DNA of 64,000 nucleotides from JACVRW01 sp963764665. GTDB taxonomy: Bacteria; Actinomycetota; Thermoleophilia; Solirubrobacterales; Thermoleophilaceae. Positions 47,129 through 55,165 of the stretch are shown here, in pieces. The stretch lies in assembly GCA_963764665.1 (NCBI GenBank), contig CAVXTL010000002.1, forward strand, positions 1-64,000, in the 5' to 3' direction. The translations under genes were made by a program, and so were the position numbers. The notes beneath the pieces are model-generated. The model made no database searches and was not told where the DNA came from. It saw nothing but the letters and a program-made list of their open reading frames with translations. Position 1 is the first letter of the stretch. Each line of letters starts with the position of its first letter.

Positions 47129-48007
47129 GTGGTCAACGGGCGCGCGAGCGGCATCGAGGACGCGGAGGCCCTGGCGGAGCAGATGGCCGCGGTGCTGGAA
47201 GAGCTGGGGTCCGGCGCCGACGCTCTCGTCACGCACAGCGAGGACGAGCTGCACGAGGTGCTGCGCTCCGCGGCGACGCTCGGGAAGCGCGTGGTGCTGG
47301 CCGGCGGAGACGGCACGCTCCATGCCGCCGCCAACGCGCCGCTGCGGGAGCTGCCGGAGCTGGCCCTTGTGCCCGCCGGCCGCGCCAACAACGTGGCCCG
47401 TGCGCTCGGCATCCCCACGAACCGGGTGGGCGCCCTCGCGGTCGCAGCGCAGATGCCCGCACGCCCGCTCGATGCCCTGCGCGTGGCCACCCCGGACCGC
47501 TTTGTCTATGCGATCGAGGCGGTTAGCGCCGGCTTCCAGGCGGAGGCGCGCGCGTCCTACGACTCCGACAACTCGGCGGACCTGCGCCAGGGCCTGCGCG
47601 CCCTCGGCCGGGCGGTGCGCCGCTACAGCCCCTACCGGGCGCGGGTGAACCTGGACACGGGGCAGATTCGCTCGGGCGACGCCGCGCAGCTCTTCTTCTC
47701 GAACCTGCCCTACTTCGGCTTCGGGTTCGAGGTCGATCCCGGCGCCGACCCCGCGGACGGGCGCTTCGACGCGATCCTCCTCGAGGCGCGGAGCCGGCGG
47801 CGGCTGCTGCGCCTGCTCGCCGCGGCCCGACGCGGCCGCCATCTCGGACGGCCCGGCGTACGGCGCGTGGCCGCGACCCGAGCACAGATCGTCGATGCCC
47901 TGCCGCTCGTGGCCGATGCCGTTCCGCTCGGGACGACCACGGCGACGGTGAGCGTGGAGCCCGCCCGCCTGCGCGTGGCCGCCCCTCTCCCGGGAGCGAT
48001 CTCATGA
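47129..48007 (+). CDS. Diacylglycerol/lipid kinase (YegS/DgkB-like)
   Basis: About 292 residues from GTG 47129. The kinase motif GGDGTLHAAANAPL (about 57), VPAGRANNVARALGI (about 85) and FSNLPYFGFGFEVDPGADPADGRFDAILLEARSR identify the DAGK catalytic family, which phosphorylates diacylglycerol or related lipids using ATP. The start is uncertain: the frame is open upstream and no ribosome-binding site is evident; CTG 47120 is also possible. The stop overlaps the next gene (ATGA), so it is co-translated with the MFS-GT2-PAP2 protein. Confidence 0.85.
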   Translation: MVNGRASGIEDAEALAEQMAAVLEELGSGADALVTHSEDELHEVLRSAATLGKRVVLAGGDGTLHAAANAPLRELPELALVPAGRANNVARALGIPTNRVGALAVAAQMPARPLDALRVATPDRFVYAIEAVSAGFQAEARASYDSDNSADLRQGLRALGRAVRRYSPYRARVNLDTGQIRSGDAAQLFFSNLPYFGFGFEVDPGADPADGRFDAILLEARSRRRLLRLLAAARRGRHLGRPGVRRVAATRAQIVDALPLVADAVPLGTTTATVSVEPARLRVAAPLPGAIS

Positions 48008-50625
48008 CCGCGCGCGTGGCGCCCGCGCCGGCGGTGCGCCTCGGCGGCACCGGCCTGCTGCTGGCGTTCTCGCTCGCCGCGGTCGGGGCCGGCGCCGGCC
48101 GTGCTCTCACCACCACCTATCTGCCCGTGCTGCTCGAGCGGATCGAGGACTCGCCGTCGCTGATCGGCGCGGTGATGACCGTCAACGCGATCGCCGGCTT
48201 CGGCGTGCCGATCGCGATCGGCATCTGGTCCGATCGCCGCGGGAGCCGCCTCCCCTTCATCGCCGGCGGGGCGGCGCTGACCGCCGGCGGGCTGGTGGCG
48301 GTGGGCCTGGGCAACGGCACGTCCTACGTGGCCCTGGGGCTGGCGGCCGGACTGGTCTACATCGGGCTCAACGCCCTCAACACCGCGCACCGCGCGATCG
48401 TGGCCGAGGACGTGGAGGACGGCCGCCGCCCGGCCGCGACGAGCGCCCAGGAGCTTGCGGGGCTCGTGGGCGCCGTGGTGGCCGTGGCCATCGGCGGCGC
48501 CCTCATCGAGCCCGCGCCCGGCGCGGCGTTCGCGCTGGCGGCCGGCGTGTTGGCCATGACAGCGGTGCCGACCCTGCTGGTGAGCCGGCGGCTCGCGCTC
48601 GGCGAGCACGCCGCGACGAGGGACGACCAGCCCACGCGCGTATCCGTGCGGACGGCGCTGCGACGGAAGGGCGCGCGCGAGATCCTCGTGGCCCAGACCC
48701 TCTGGGTGTTCGCGTATGCCGCGCTGCCGGCCTTCTTCGTTCTCTACGCCGAGGACAGCCTGGGACTAGGCGTCGGTACGGCGGGGGCGCTCCCGCTCGG
48801 CTTCGGCGTGCTCACCGCGGTGGGCATGGTGGTGGCGGGACGCGCGAAGCCCGAGCGAGTCCGCCCGCTCCTGCTCGTCGGGGCGGCGCTGCTCGGCGCC
48901 GGACTGCTGGCCGCCGCGCCTGCCGGCAGCCTCGGAGCCGCCGCGCTGCCCTTCGCCGCCGCGGCCATCGGGGCGGGCCTGCTCACCGCGCTCGGCTTCC
49001 CCTACTTCGCGCGCTTCGTGCCGGAGGGCGAGGCGGGCCGCTACAGCGGGCTGTTCTTCGCCGGACGCGCGGTGGCGGCCGGCGCCGCGCTGCCGCTGGC
49101 CGGCCTGGCCGTCGAGGTGAGCGGCAGCTACCGCTCGGTCCTGTGGCTGGGCGCGGCATCGCTCGTGGCGCTGGTGCCGCTCGCGCTTGCCGAGCGCAGC
49201 CCCGCCCGGAGCCGCCCGCAGACGGAGACCCGCCTGCGGCCGCGAAGCGTCGCGGCCGTGATCCCGGTGTTCGCGTCCGATCGCGCCCTCGAGGTCGCCC
49301 GTTCGACCCTGCGTCACGTGGACGAGCTCGTGCTGGTGGAGGACGGGGCCCCCTGCGAGATCTCCCGGTCGCTCGACCTCCTCGACGGGGACCAGCGGGT
49401 GCGCATCCTGCGCCTCCCCGCCAACGGCGGAAAGGGCAGCGCCGTCACGGCCGGCATCACCCAGCTGCTGGGCGAGGCCAGCCCGCCGGAGGCGATAGTG
49501 GTCCTCGATTCCGATGGCCAGCACGACCCCGAGCGCATCCCGGCGTTCCTGGACGCCGCTCGCCACGCGGACGTGGTGATCGGCCAGCGCCGCGATCGCC
49601 GCGCCATGCCCCTCGTCAGGCGGATCGGGAACCGCGTGGCCAGCCTCGAGCTGCTCGTGACCGCACGCAGGTGGGTGCCCGACACTCAGAACGGCATGCG
49701 CCTGTTCAGGACCGCCGCGCTCCGCGACGTGCCCTCGCCGGGCGGCGGCTATGAGTCAGAGAGCCGTCACCTGCGCTCGCTGCTCGCGACGGGCCACCGC
49801 GTGGTCTCGGTCGAGATACCGACGATCTACGACGGCGAGCCGAGCCACTTCCACCCGGTGCGCGACACCCTGCGGGTGGGGCGCGCGCTGGCCGCGCCCC
49901 CGGCCGTGAAGCCCGCTCTCGCGAGCGGCAGCGGGAGCGCCGCCGACGCCGGCGAGGTCCTGCGCCTGTGGGTGCCCCGGCTGGCCGCCTCGCTGCTCGC
50001 GGCGATTGCGCTCGGCCTGGCGATGCCCGTGTTCCAGCCGCTCGACAACGCGCTCTACCTCGCCGTGAACGGGCTCGGCGACGGGCCTGAGTGGCTCTAC
50101 CAGGCCCTCGACCCGCATACGCGCAACTACATCATCCTGCTGACCGTCACGGTGATCGGCAGCGCGATCGTCCTGCGGCGCCCGCGCTACGTGCTGGGCG
50201 CCACGCTCGGCGTCGTGCTCGGCGCGTATCTCGCGGGCGCGGCCATCGAAGTGGTGAAGCTCTTCGTGGAACGCGCTCGTCCCGAGGAGGTGCTCGGAGC
50301 GCAGGTCCAGCTCTCACACGGCCGCAGCTGGGCCCACCTCGCGTCGTTCCCCTCAGGTCACCTGATCGTGACAGCCGCCATGGCCACGGCAGCGGCCACG
50401 GCCGTACCCGTGCTGCGGCGCCCGCTGATCGGCTACGTGGCGCTGATCGCGGCCACCCGCATCATGTTCGGCGCGCACTTCCCGCTCGACGTGCTCGTCG
50501 GAGCCGTGCTCGGCTACGAGTTCGGCCTGTTCGCGGCCCGCCTCATGGCGAGCGCTCGCCTGCTGCCGGCGCCCGCGGCGCAGGAGCGCGCCTCCGAGGC
50601 CGCGCTGCCCGCCCGAGCGTCCTGA
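48004..50625 (+). CDS. MFS transporter - GT2 glycosyltransferase - PAP2 phosphatase fusion
   Basis: 873 residues in one uninterrupted frame. Residues 1-405 are a 12-helix MFS transporter with the loop motif GIWSDRRGSRLPF (about 75). Residues 415-640 are a GT-A glycosyltransferase like dolichol-phosphate-sugar synthases: AAVIPVF, VLVEDGAP (about 443), GGKGSAVTAGI, DSDGQHDP (about 502), QNGMRLFR (about 561). Residues 655-850 are PAP2 with KLFVERARP (about 752), FPSGH (about 781) and TRIMFGAHFPLD (about 817). Prediction: an Und-P-sugar synthase fused to a transporter and a phosphatase of the lipid carrier. ATG overlaps the lipid kinase stop. It ends 3 bases from the convergent glycosidase gene. 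Confidence 0.88.
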   Translation: MTARVAPAPAVRLGGTGLLLAFSLAAVGAGAGRALTTTYLPVLLERIEDSPSLIGAVMTVNAIAGFGVPIAIGIWSDRRGSRLPFIAGGAALTAGGLVAVGLGNGTSYVALGLAAGLVYIGLNALNTAHRAIVAEDVEDGRRPAATSAQELAGLVGAVVAVAIGGALIEPAPGAAFALAAGVLAMTAVPTLLVSRRLALGEHAATRDDQPTRVSVRTALRRKGAREILVAQTLWVFAYAALPAFFVLYAEDSLGLGVGTAGALPLGFGVLTAVGMVVAGRAKPERVRPLLLVGAALLGAGLLAAAPAGSLGAAALPFAAAAIGAGLLTALGFPYFARFVPEGEAGRYSGLFFAGRAVAAGAALPLAGLAVEVSGSYRSVLWLGAASLVALVPLALAERSPARSRPQTETRLRPRSVAAVIPVFASDRALEVARSTLRHVDELVLVEDGAPCEISRSLDLLDGDQRVRILRLPANGGKGSAVTAGITQLLGEASPPEAIVVLDSDGQHDPERIPAFLDAARHADVVIGQRRDRRAMPLVRRIGNRVASLELLVTARRWVPDTQNGMRLFRTAALRDVPSPGGGYESESRHLRSLLATGHRVVSVEIPTIYDGEPSHFHPVRDTLRVGRALAAPPAVKPALASGSGSAADAGEVLRLWVPRLAASLLAAIALGLAMPVFQPLDNALYLAVNGLGDGPEWLYQALDPHTRNYIILLTVTVIGSAIVLRRPRYVLGATLGVVLGAYLAGAAIEVVKLFVERARPEEVLGAQVQLSHGRSWAHLASFPSGHLIVTAAMATAAATAVPVLRRPLIGYVALIAATRIMFGAHFPLDVLVGAVLGYEFGLFAARLMASARLLPAPAAQERASEAALPARAS

Positions 50626-50628
50626 CGG

Positions 50629-51969
50629 TCAGCTGCCCGCGTCGAGCCTGCCCTGGTAGACGTGCACGAGCAGGCAGCTCTCGGCGGCACGGACCTTGAC
50701 GGTCACGTACTGGCGCTTGGTCTTCTTCAGGTTGCGCAGCGAGACCTTGACGCGGCGGCGCAGCCCGTTCGCGCGCTTGCGCTCGTGGGCCCTGCCGGCG
50801 CGGCGCACGGCGGAGCGCAGCTTGGCGATCGCTCGGCGGGTCTGCTTCGAGCGCTTGGCCAGCTTGTCGCGCTCGCCCGTCGACCTGAAGCACGTGATCC
50901 CGTGCTTGTCGCGGGTGGCGGTCAGGCGTGCCAGCTCGCCCACGGTCAGAGGCACCCGCGGCCACTGGTTGACCAGCGACCGCACCACCCCGGAGGCCGG
51001 GCGCCGGCGAGTGGAGTACGGGGCGTCGTCGGAGACGTTCGCCACGCCCTCGCTGTTGAACGGGCTCGCCGGGCCGAACTCCTCCGGATAGCTGTCGCGA
51101 GTGCTGACGAAGATCTGCGCGGCGCCGGCGCGCACGAGCGTCGGCAGGGAGTCCCGCAGGAACGCCGCCTGGGCGGTCTCGCCGCCGCGGTACCGGGGGT
51201 CGTCCTGGTAGGCGGTGTCGGCGGGATAGCCGTGCTCGGTCACCCACAGGGGCGCGCTCCCGCGCTGATACGAGGCGAAGAAGTCGTGCCAGAAGGTCAT
51301 CATCGTGGTGAGCGAGCCGAGCCCGCCGCGCACGTGCACGTTCGCGATGTCGAACTTGGTGGCGGCCGCCGCTCCCGGGGTGGCGAACACGCGCGTCAGC
51401 CAGTCCTTCGCGATGGTGCCCGACACCCCACCGAGTAGCACCCGGCTGGCCGGGGAGCGCGCCTTGATGCCGTCGTAGGCGGAGGCGAGCATGTGTGCGT
51501 AGTCCTGGGGGGTGCCCCGGAACATCGCGCTCGAGTCGGGCTCGTTGATGATCTCGAAGAGGTCGATGGCGCCGCGCGTGTGCTCCGCGACCTCGCCGGC
51601 GTAGCGCCCGTAGGCCGCGACGTCGTCGGTGGCGCAGGTCTGCAGCGCCTTGTTGTCACATGCGGATATGAACGCGGGCACGCCGATGAGGATGGCCGTG
51701 ACCGGGATGTCGTAGCGGCGCGAGAGCTCCACCACCTCGTCCACTCCGCTCCAGTCGCGGTAGACCCAGTGGCGGTAGTTCTTGAACACCCCGTGCATCT
51801 CGATGTCGAGCCTGATGTGGCTGGCGTTCATGGCCTTCGCCTCGGCGAATATGCGCTCCTTCTGCGCATAGGGCATCGCGTACGCGTAGACCATGGAGTG
51901 CGCCGAGTAAGGACTCCCGGCGGGCGCCCCGGCGCTCGCCTGTGCGGGCACGGCGAGGCTCAGCGCCAC
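50629..51969 (-). CDS. Secreted glycoside hydrolase (clan GH-A, GH39/GH5-like)
   Basis: 446 residues as drawn. A TIM-barrel glycosidase is indicated by SHIRLDIEMHG (about 50), the acid/base Glu in FEIINEPDSS (about 142) and the nucleophile Glu in LWVTEHGYP (about 245). The C-terminal 110 residues are very basic (RSKQTRRAIAKLRSAVRRAGRAHERK broken by loops) and may bind anionic wall polymers. The start is a problem: GTG 51969 falls inside an evident signal peptide (SALRCLLALVALSLAVPAQASA) and no ATG/GTG/TTG is found upstream before a stop, so a CTG start or sequence error is possible. Confidence 0.78.
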   Translation of the reverse strand: MALSLAVPAQASAGAPAGSPYSAHSMVYAYAMPYAQKERIFAEAKAMNASHIRLDIEMHGVFKNYRHWVYRDWSGVDEVVELSRRYDIPVTAILIGVPAFISACDNKALQTCATDDVAAYGRYAGEVAEHTRGAIDLFEIINEPDSSAMFRGTPQDYAHMLASAYDGIKARSPASRVLLGGVSGTIAKDWLTRVFATPGAAAATKFDIANVHVRGGLGSLTTMMTFWHDFFASYQRGSAPLWVTEHGYPADTAYQDDPRYRGGETAQAAFLRDSLPTLVRAGAAQIFVSTRDSYPEEFGPASPFNSEGVANVSDDAPYSTRRRPASGVVRSLVNQWPRVPLTVGELARLTATRDKHGITCFRSTGERDKLAKRSKQTRRAIAKLRSAVRRAGRAHERKRANGLRRRVKVSLRNLKKTKRQYVTVKVRAAESCLLVHVYQGRLDAGS

Positions 51970-52149
51970 AAGGGCGAGTAGGCAGCGCAGCGCGCTGGTG
52001 GATGATGGGCGGCGAGAGATGGGAGAGACGGGTCGTTGCTGCGGAGATGAACGGTGCTCCGTTAGTCATCGACCACCTACAGGGCTTCGTGAGTACGGTG
52101 ACCCCGGCCTGGACGGCAGCACGCACGCAAAGCGGCAGGAGGAGAGGAC

Positions 52150-52629
52150 ATGGCGGACAAGGCGCTCGAGATCTACCTCAACGATCACCTGGCGGGAGCG
52201 ATGCTGGGCACGGACCTGGCCGAGCAGATCCGGGAGCGGAGCGAGGGCGATCCCTTCGGCGACGTGATGACGGGGCTTGCCGCGCAGATCGAGGAGGACC
52301 GCGAGACGCTCGTCGCCCTGATGGAGCAACTGGACGTCGCGCGCAATCCCGTCAAGCAGGCCACCACGTGGCTGGCCGAGAAGGCGAGCCGGCCGAAGTT
52401 CAGCGGGCTCACCTCCGGCGAGCCGGAGGTCGGCTACTTCATGGCGCTCGAGAGCATGATGCTGGGCGTTACCGGAAAGCTCTCGCTCTGGCGCGCGCTC
52501 GAGCGGGTCGCCGACCGCTACCCCGCGATTGCGGCGACCGACCTGGACGAGCTGATCCGGCGCGCGACGCTGCAGCGCGACACGCTCGAGGAGGAGCGCC
52601 TCCGTACGGCCGAGCGGGCCCTGGTGTGA
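52150..52629 (+). CDS. Conserved-looking helical protein of unknown function
   Basis: 159 residues, no signal or membrane segment. It is predicted mostly helical: EIYLNDHLAGAMLGTDLAEQI, GLAAQIEEDRETLVALMEQL, and WRALERVADRYPAIAATDLDELIRRATLQRDTLEEERLRTAERAL. The pattern of His/Glu along long helices is reminiscent of ferritin-like or DinB-like bundles, but no family can be named. The ATG has an excellent GGCAGGAGGAGAGG site. It overlaps the methyltransferase start by 4 bases, so the two are co-translated. Confidence 0.68.
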   Translation: MADKALEIYLNDHLAGAMLGTDLAEQIRERSEGDPFGDVMTGLAAQIEEDRETLVALMEQLDVARNPVKQATTWLAEKASRPKFSGLTSGEPEVGYFMALESMMLGVTGKLSLWRALERVADRYPAIAATDLDELIRRATLQRDTLEEERLRTAERALV

Positions 52630-53189
52630 ACCGGCTCCACCACTGGTACTGCAATCGCGACGCATGGAAGCGTCATGTTCGGGAGGAGCTCGCGCCACCG
52701 GCGATCGAGGGCCTGGCGCTCGGTCAGGACGTGCTCGAGATCGGTCCCGGCTTCGGGCCGGCCACGGAGCTGCTGGCCGGCCGCGTGCCGCGGCTCACGG
52801 CGCTCGAGATCGACACGGGCCTCGCGCGCTCGCTGAGGGAGCGGCTGGGGGACCGGACGGAGATCGTGGAGGGCGACGCGACGGCGATGCCGTTCGCCGA
52901 CGCGAGCTTCGACGCGGCGGTCTGCTTCACGATGCTCCACCACGTGCCGTCGGCGGAGTCCCAGGACAGGCTCTTCGCGGAGGTCCGGCGCGTCCTGCGT
53001 CCGGGGGGCGCGTTCGCCGGCACCGACACCACGGGAAGGGGCGTGGGCTTCGCGCTCCTCCACGTCGGTGACACGAAGGTCCTCATCGACCCGGCCGCCA
53101 TGCCGGTCCGGCTCGCGGCAGCCGGCTTCGAGGACGTCGAGGTCGCCGCGGACCGCGACAGCTATCGCTTCCGCGCGCGCAGCGGCTGA
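52626..53189 (+). CDS. Class I SAM-dependent methyltransferase
   Basis: 187 residues from GTG 52626 (GTGA overlap). Motif I VLEIGPGFGPATELLA (about 38), ALEIDTGLARSLRERLG, GDATAMPFADASFDAAVCFTMLHHV and VRRVLRPGGAFAGTD place it in the Methyltransf_11 group. The N-terminus VNRLHHWYCNRDAWKRHVREEL is typical of a small actinobacterial methyltransferase set. The substrate is unknown; partnership with the preceding helical protein is implied by the overlap only. Confidence 0.82.
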   Translation: MNRLHHWYCNRDAWKRHVREELAPPAIEGLALGQDVLEIGPGFGPATELLAGRVPRLTALEIDTGLARSLRERLGDRTEIVEGDATAMPFADASFDAAVCFTMLHHVPSAESQDRLFAEVRRVLRPGGAFAGTDTTGRGVGFALLHVGDTKVLIDPAAMPVRLAAAGFEDVEVAADRDSYRFRARSG

Positions 53190-53195
53190 ACGCCG

Positions 53196-53518
53196 CTAGT
53201 CCACGTCGTCCGGCGTGACGCGGTGCTTCCAGTAGCCGAGGGCTCAGGGTCGGCGCGGCGAACGGTGAAGTTGCGCCAGTTCTGGCCGAGCGCGTGGGCC
53301 GGGAAGCGCCAGCCTACCTCGGGCAGGACCAGCGGCTCGCGGTCGGCCGGCCAGCCGAGCGTGAGGATCTCGCCGGGCTGCTCGATGCCCGGGTCCTGAA
53401 AGGCGGGCGCATGGAGCGTGAGGCAGGCCATGGCGGGAGTGACCCGGCGCACCGCCGTGACGCTTGCCAGTCCGGTGTGGAGCGGGAACACCCGTGCGAT
53501 CGCGACTGCGCCGGCCAT
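53196..53518 (-). pseudogene. Siderophore-interacting protein with internal deletion
   Basis: The N-terminal 90 residues (FPLHTGLASVTAVRRVTPAMACL, PGEILTLGWP, LGQNWRNFTVRR) match the FAD-binding start of siderophore-interacting reductases. The sequence then jumps, one frame over, to a typical C-terminus (LGYWKHRVTPDDVD, stop at 53196). About 150 residues of the FAD/NADPH domains are missing, and the original frame reads into unrelated Arg/Thr-rich sequence. It is therefore a deletion remnant of a cytosolic ferric-siderophore reductase gene. Confidence 0.7.
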
Positions 53519-53621
53519 AGTTAGGGCACCCTAACATCTCGGCACTGACACGCGAGCGAGCAATCGGCAACAATCGGCCGTCGCTCGCGACGGTGGCGAG
53601 ATCCCAGACCAGAGGTGACTC

Positions 53622-54098
53622 GTGGCACAACGCAGCATCAGGAAGACGGCAAGCAAGGCGGGAGCGCGCGCTTCGGGCCGCGGACAGAAGGCGCTCGACC
53701 AACTCAACGACTCGATCGAGGCCGCCGAGAAGGCGCTCAAGGAGCTGCGCGCCGAGCTGAGCCGGGGATCGCGCACGCTCCTCAAGGACGTCGACTCGAC
53801 ATTGCGTGACGCGCGCAAGCAGGTGCGCAGCGTCAGGACCACCGTGGCCAAGGACCTGGAGCAGGCCAGGCAGACGGCGACCGGCAAGAAGCCCGCCGCC
53901 ACGAAGGTTGCGGTGAAGAGGTCAGCCGCGAAGAAGCCGGCCGCGAGGAAGCCGGCCGCGAAGAAGGCCACCGCGAGGAAGCCGGCCGCGAAGAAGGCCA
54001 CGGCCGCGAAGACGACCACCCGGGCAAAGGCCGGCGCCAAGAAGGCGAGCACGGCCAAGAAGGCCACGCCCGCACGCAGGAGGCAGACCGCCAGGTAG
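53622..54098 (+). CDS. Histone H1-like nucleoid protein with Lys/Ala/Pro repeats
   Basis: 158 residues from GTG 53622, with AGAGGTG upstream. The N-terminal half is a helical, Glu/Lys-rich segment (LNDSIEAAEKALKELRAELSRG). The C-terminal half is an H1-like tail of tandem KKPAARKPAAKKATA units (about 100-130) and further AKKA repeats. Such tails bind DNA non-specifically, as in HupB or Hc1-like proteins of actinobacteria. The 30-base DNA repeats at about 53925-54010 are the coding counterpart and could expand or contract. Confidence 0.72.
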   Translation: MAQRSIRKTASKAGARASGRGQKALDQLNDSIEAAEKALKELRAELSRGSRTLLKDVDSTLRDARKQVRSVRTTVAKDLEQARQTATGKKPAATKVAVKRSAAKKPAARKPAAKKATARKPAAKKATAAKTTTRAKAGAKKASTAKKATPARRRQTAR

Positions 54099-54103
54099 GG
54101 CGG

Positions 54104-54262
54104 TCAGCGCCGCCCGGATGGGCGGGACCAGTGGTTCAGCAGGTCGACGACGTGGCGCACCACGTCGACCACCAGTCCGGGGCCTACTCGTGAGAGCGGG
54201 AGGCGTCCGGGCGCGCGCTTGGTCGGACGCTCACGCTGTGGGGGTGAGGTGCCCTGCTCCAC
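54104..54262 (-). CDS. Possible 52-residue amphipathic protein
   Basis: GTG 54262 to TGA 54104. A basic N-terminal half (PPQRERPTKRAPGRLP) is followed by an amphipathic/hydrophobic helix (GPGLVVDVVRHVVDLLNHW). It follows the DUF4389 gene on the same strand by 30 bases. The helix is encoded over an inverted repeat (CGACGTGG/CCACGTCG, 54148-54167) that could instead be the terminator of the convergent histone-like gene. There is no good ribosome-binding site. Confidence 0.3.
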   Translation of the reverse strand: MEQGTSPPQRERPTKRAPGRLPLSRVGPGLVVDVVRHVVDLLNHWSRPSGRR

Positions 54263-54292
54263 GGTCCATGCACCGTAAGGCCGGCATCGGCG

Positions 54293-54916
54293 TCACCGCC
54301 GCTGGGAGCTGAGCGAGAACGGCGGGTAGCGGTCGGTCACGAGGATGAACGCGTAGCCCGCCACGCGGTTGTGCCAGCGGATCACGCCCTCGACGTAGTC
54401 GAACACCCCGCGCGGGTAGCGGCCGGTGAAGAGGATCGCGAACCAGGTGCCTATCAGCAGCACGACCGCGCCGAAGTACAGGAAGAACAGGACCACGTAG
54501 TGCGGGATCGCGAGGAACCACTTGACCAGCGGCAGCCAGCGGTTCAGGTCCTGCTTCGCGTCGGGATAGGGGAAGTCGAGGTGCACCGCCTGGTGCTCGT
54601 CGGTGGACGGATAGCGGTCGTCCATCAGCGCGACGTACACGCCCACGCGATTCGTGAACCGAAGCAGCTCGAGGTTCCAGTCGAACCACCAGCGCGGGTA
54701 CTTCTCGCGGAACAGGACCATCAGCAGCGGGGGTATGAACAGAAGGCCCGTGCCGCCGATGGCGATGGTGGCGCCCGCCCCGTCGTCGTACCCGCCACCG
54801 CCCGAGTAGCCGCCGATCGTCCCGAGCACTATCGCGATCGGGATCACGGTGAAGATGCGGAAGAACGTGGTGAGGCGGTTGAGGTCACGGTCGGGATAGT
54901 CGACCGAGAACCGCAC
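54293..54916 (-). CDS. DUF4389 membrane protein
   Basis: 207 residues from GTG 54916. Two membrane regions (FFRIFTVIPIAIVLGTIGG; VKWFLAIPHYVVLFFLYFGAVVLLIGTWFAILFTG, broken by charged turns) and the repeated RFTNRVGVYVALMDDRYP / RWHNRVAGYAFILVTDRYP blocks are characteristic of the DUF4389 family. The function is unknown. The two similar blocks suggest an internal duplication. It diverges from the LuxR-type gene. Confidence 0.75.
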   Translation of the reverse strand: MRFSVDYPDRDLNRLTTFFRIFTVIPIAIVLGTIGGYSGGGGYDDGAGATIAIGGTGLLFIPPLLMVLFREKYPRWWFDWNLELLRFTNRVGVYVALMDDRYPSTDEHQAVHLDFPYPDAKQDLNRWLPLVKWFLAIPHYVVLFFLYFGAVVLLIGTWFAILFTGRYPRGVFDYVEGVIRWHNRVAGYAFILVTDRYPPFSLSSQRR

Positions 54917-55165
54917 GGGGTGATCTTCATTCAGCGTAGGACGCTACTCCGAATCCGATGCCGCTGGACCGGTCGGTACCCTTCACGTGCCCGTCGGCTC
55001 GCGGGGCACAATGGCCCACAACTCCTCCACCAGGGTTGTAAGAGGCGGTAAGGCGCTAGCCGGCTACCTGCGCAAACGGTGCGCAGGCAATCACGTCAGT
55101 GGTCCTTAATGAGGTACCGAGCGCGACCTGAGCCGACAGGGTGGGGAGCCACCGGGGGCTCGGGC

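Noticed and set aside
53925..54010. Short direct repeats that could suggest a CRISPR or minisatellite
   Set aside because: They are the coding repeats of the Lys/Ala/Pro tail, in frame and without unique spacers.
53531..54067. 178-codon hydrophobic minus-strand frame opposite the histone-like gene
   Set aside because: Repeated Phe/Ala pattern (FFAAGFLAV) is simply the reverse complement of the Lys/Ala repeats; no independent start signal.
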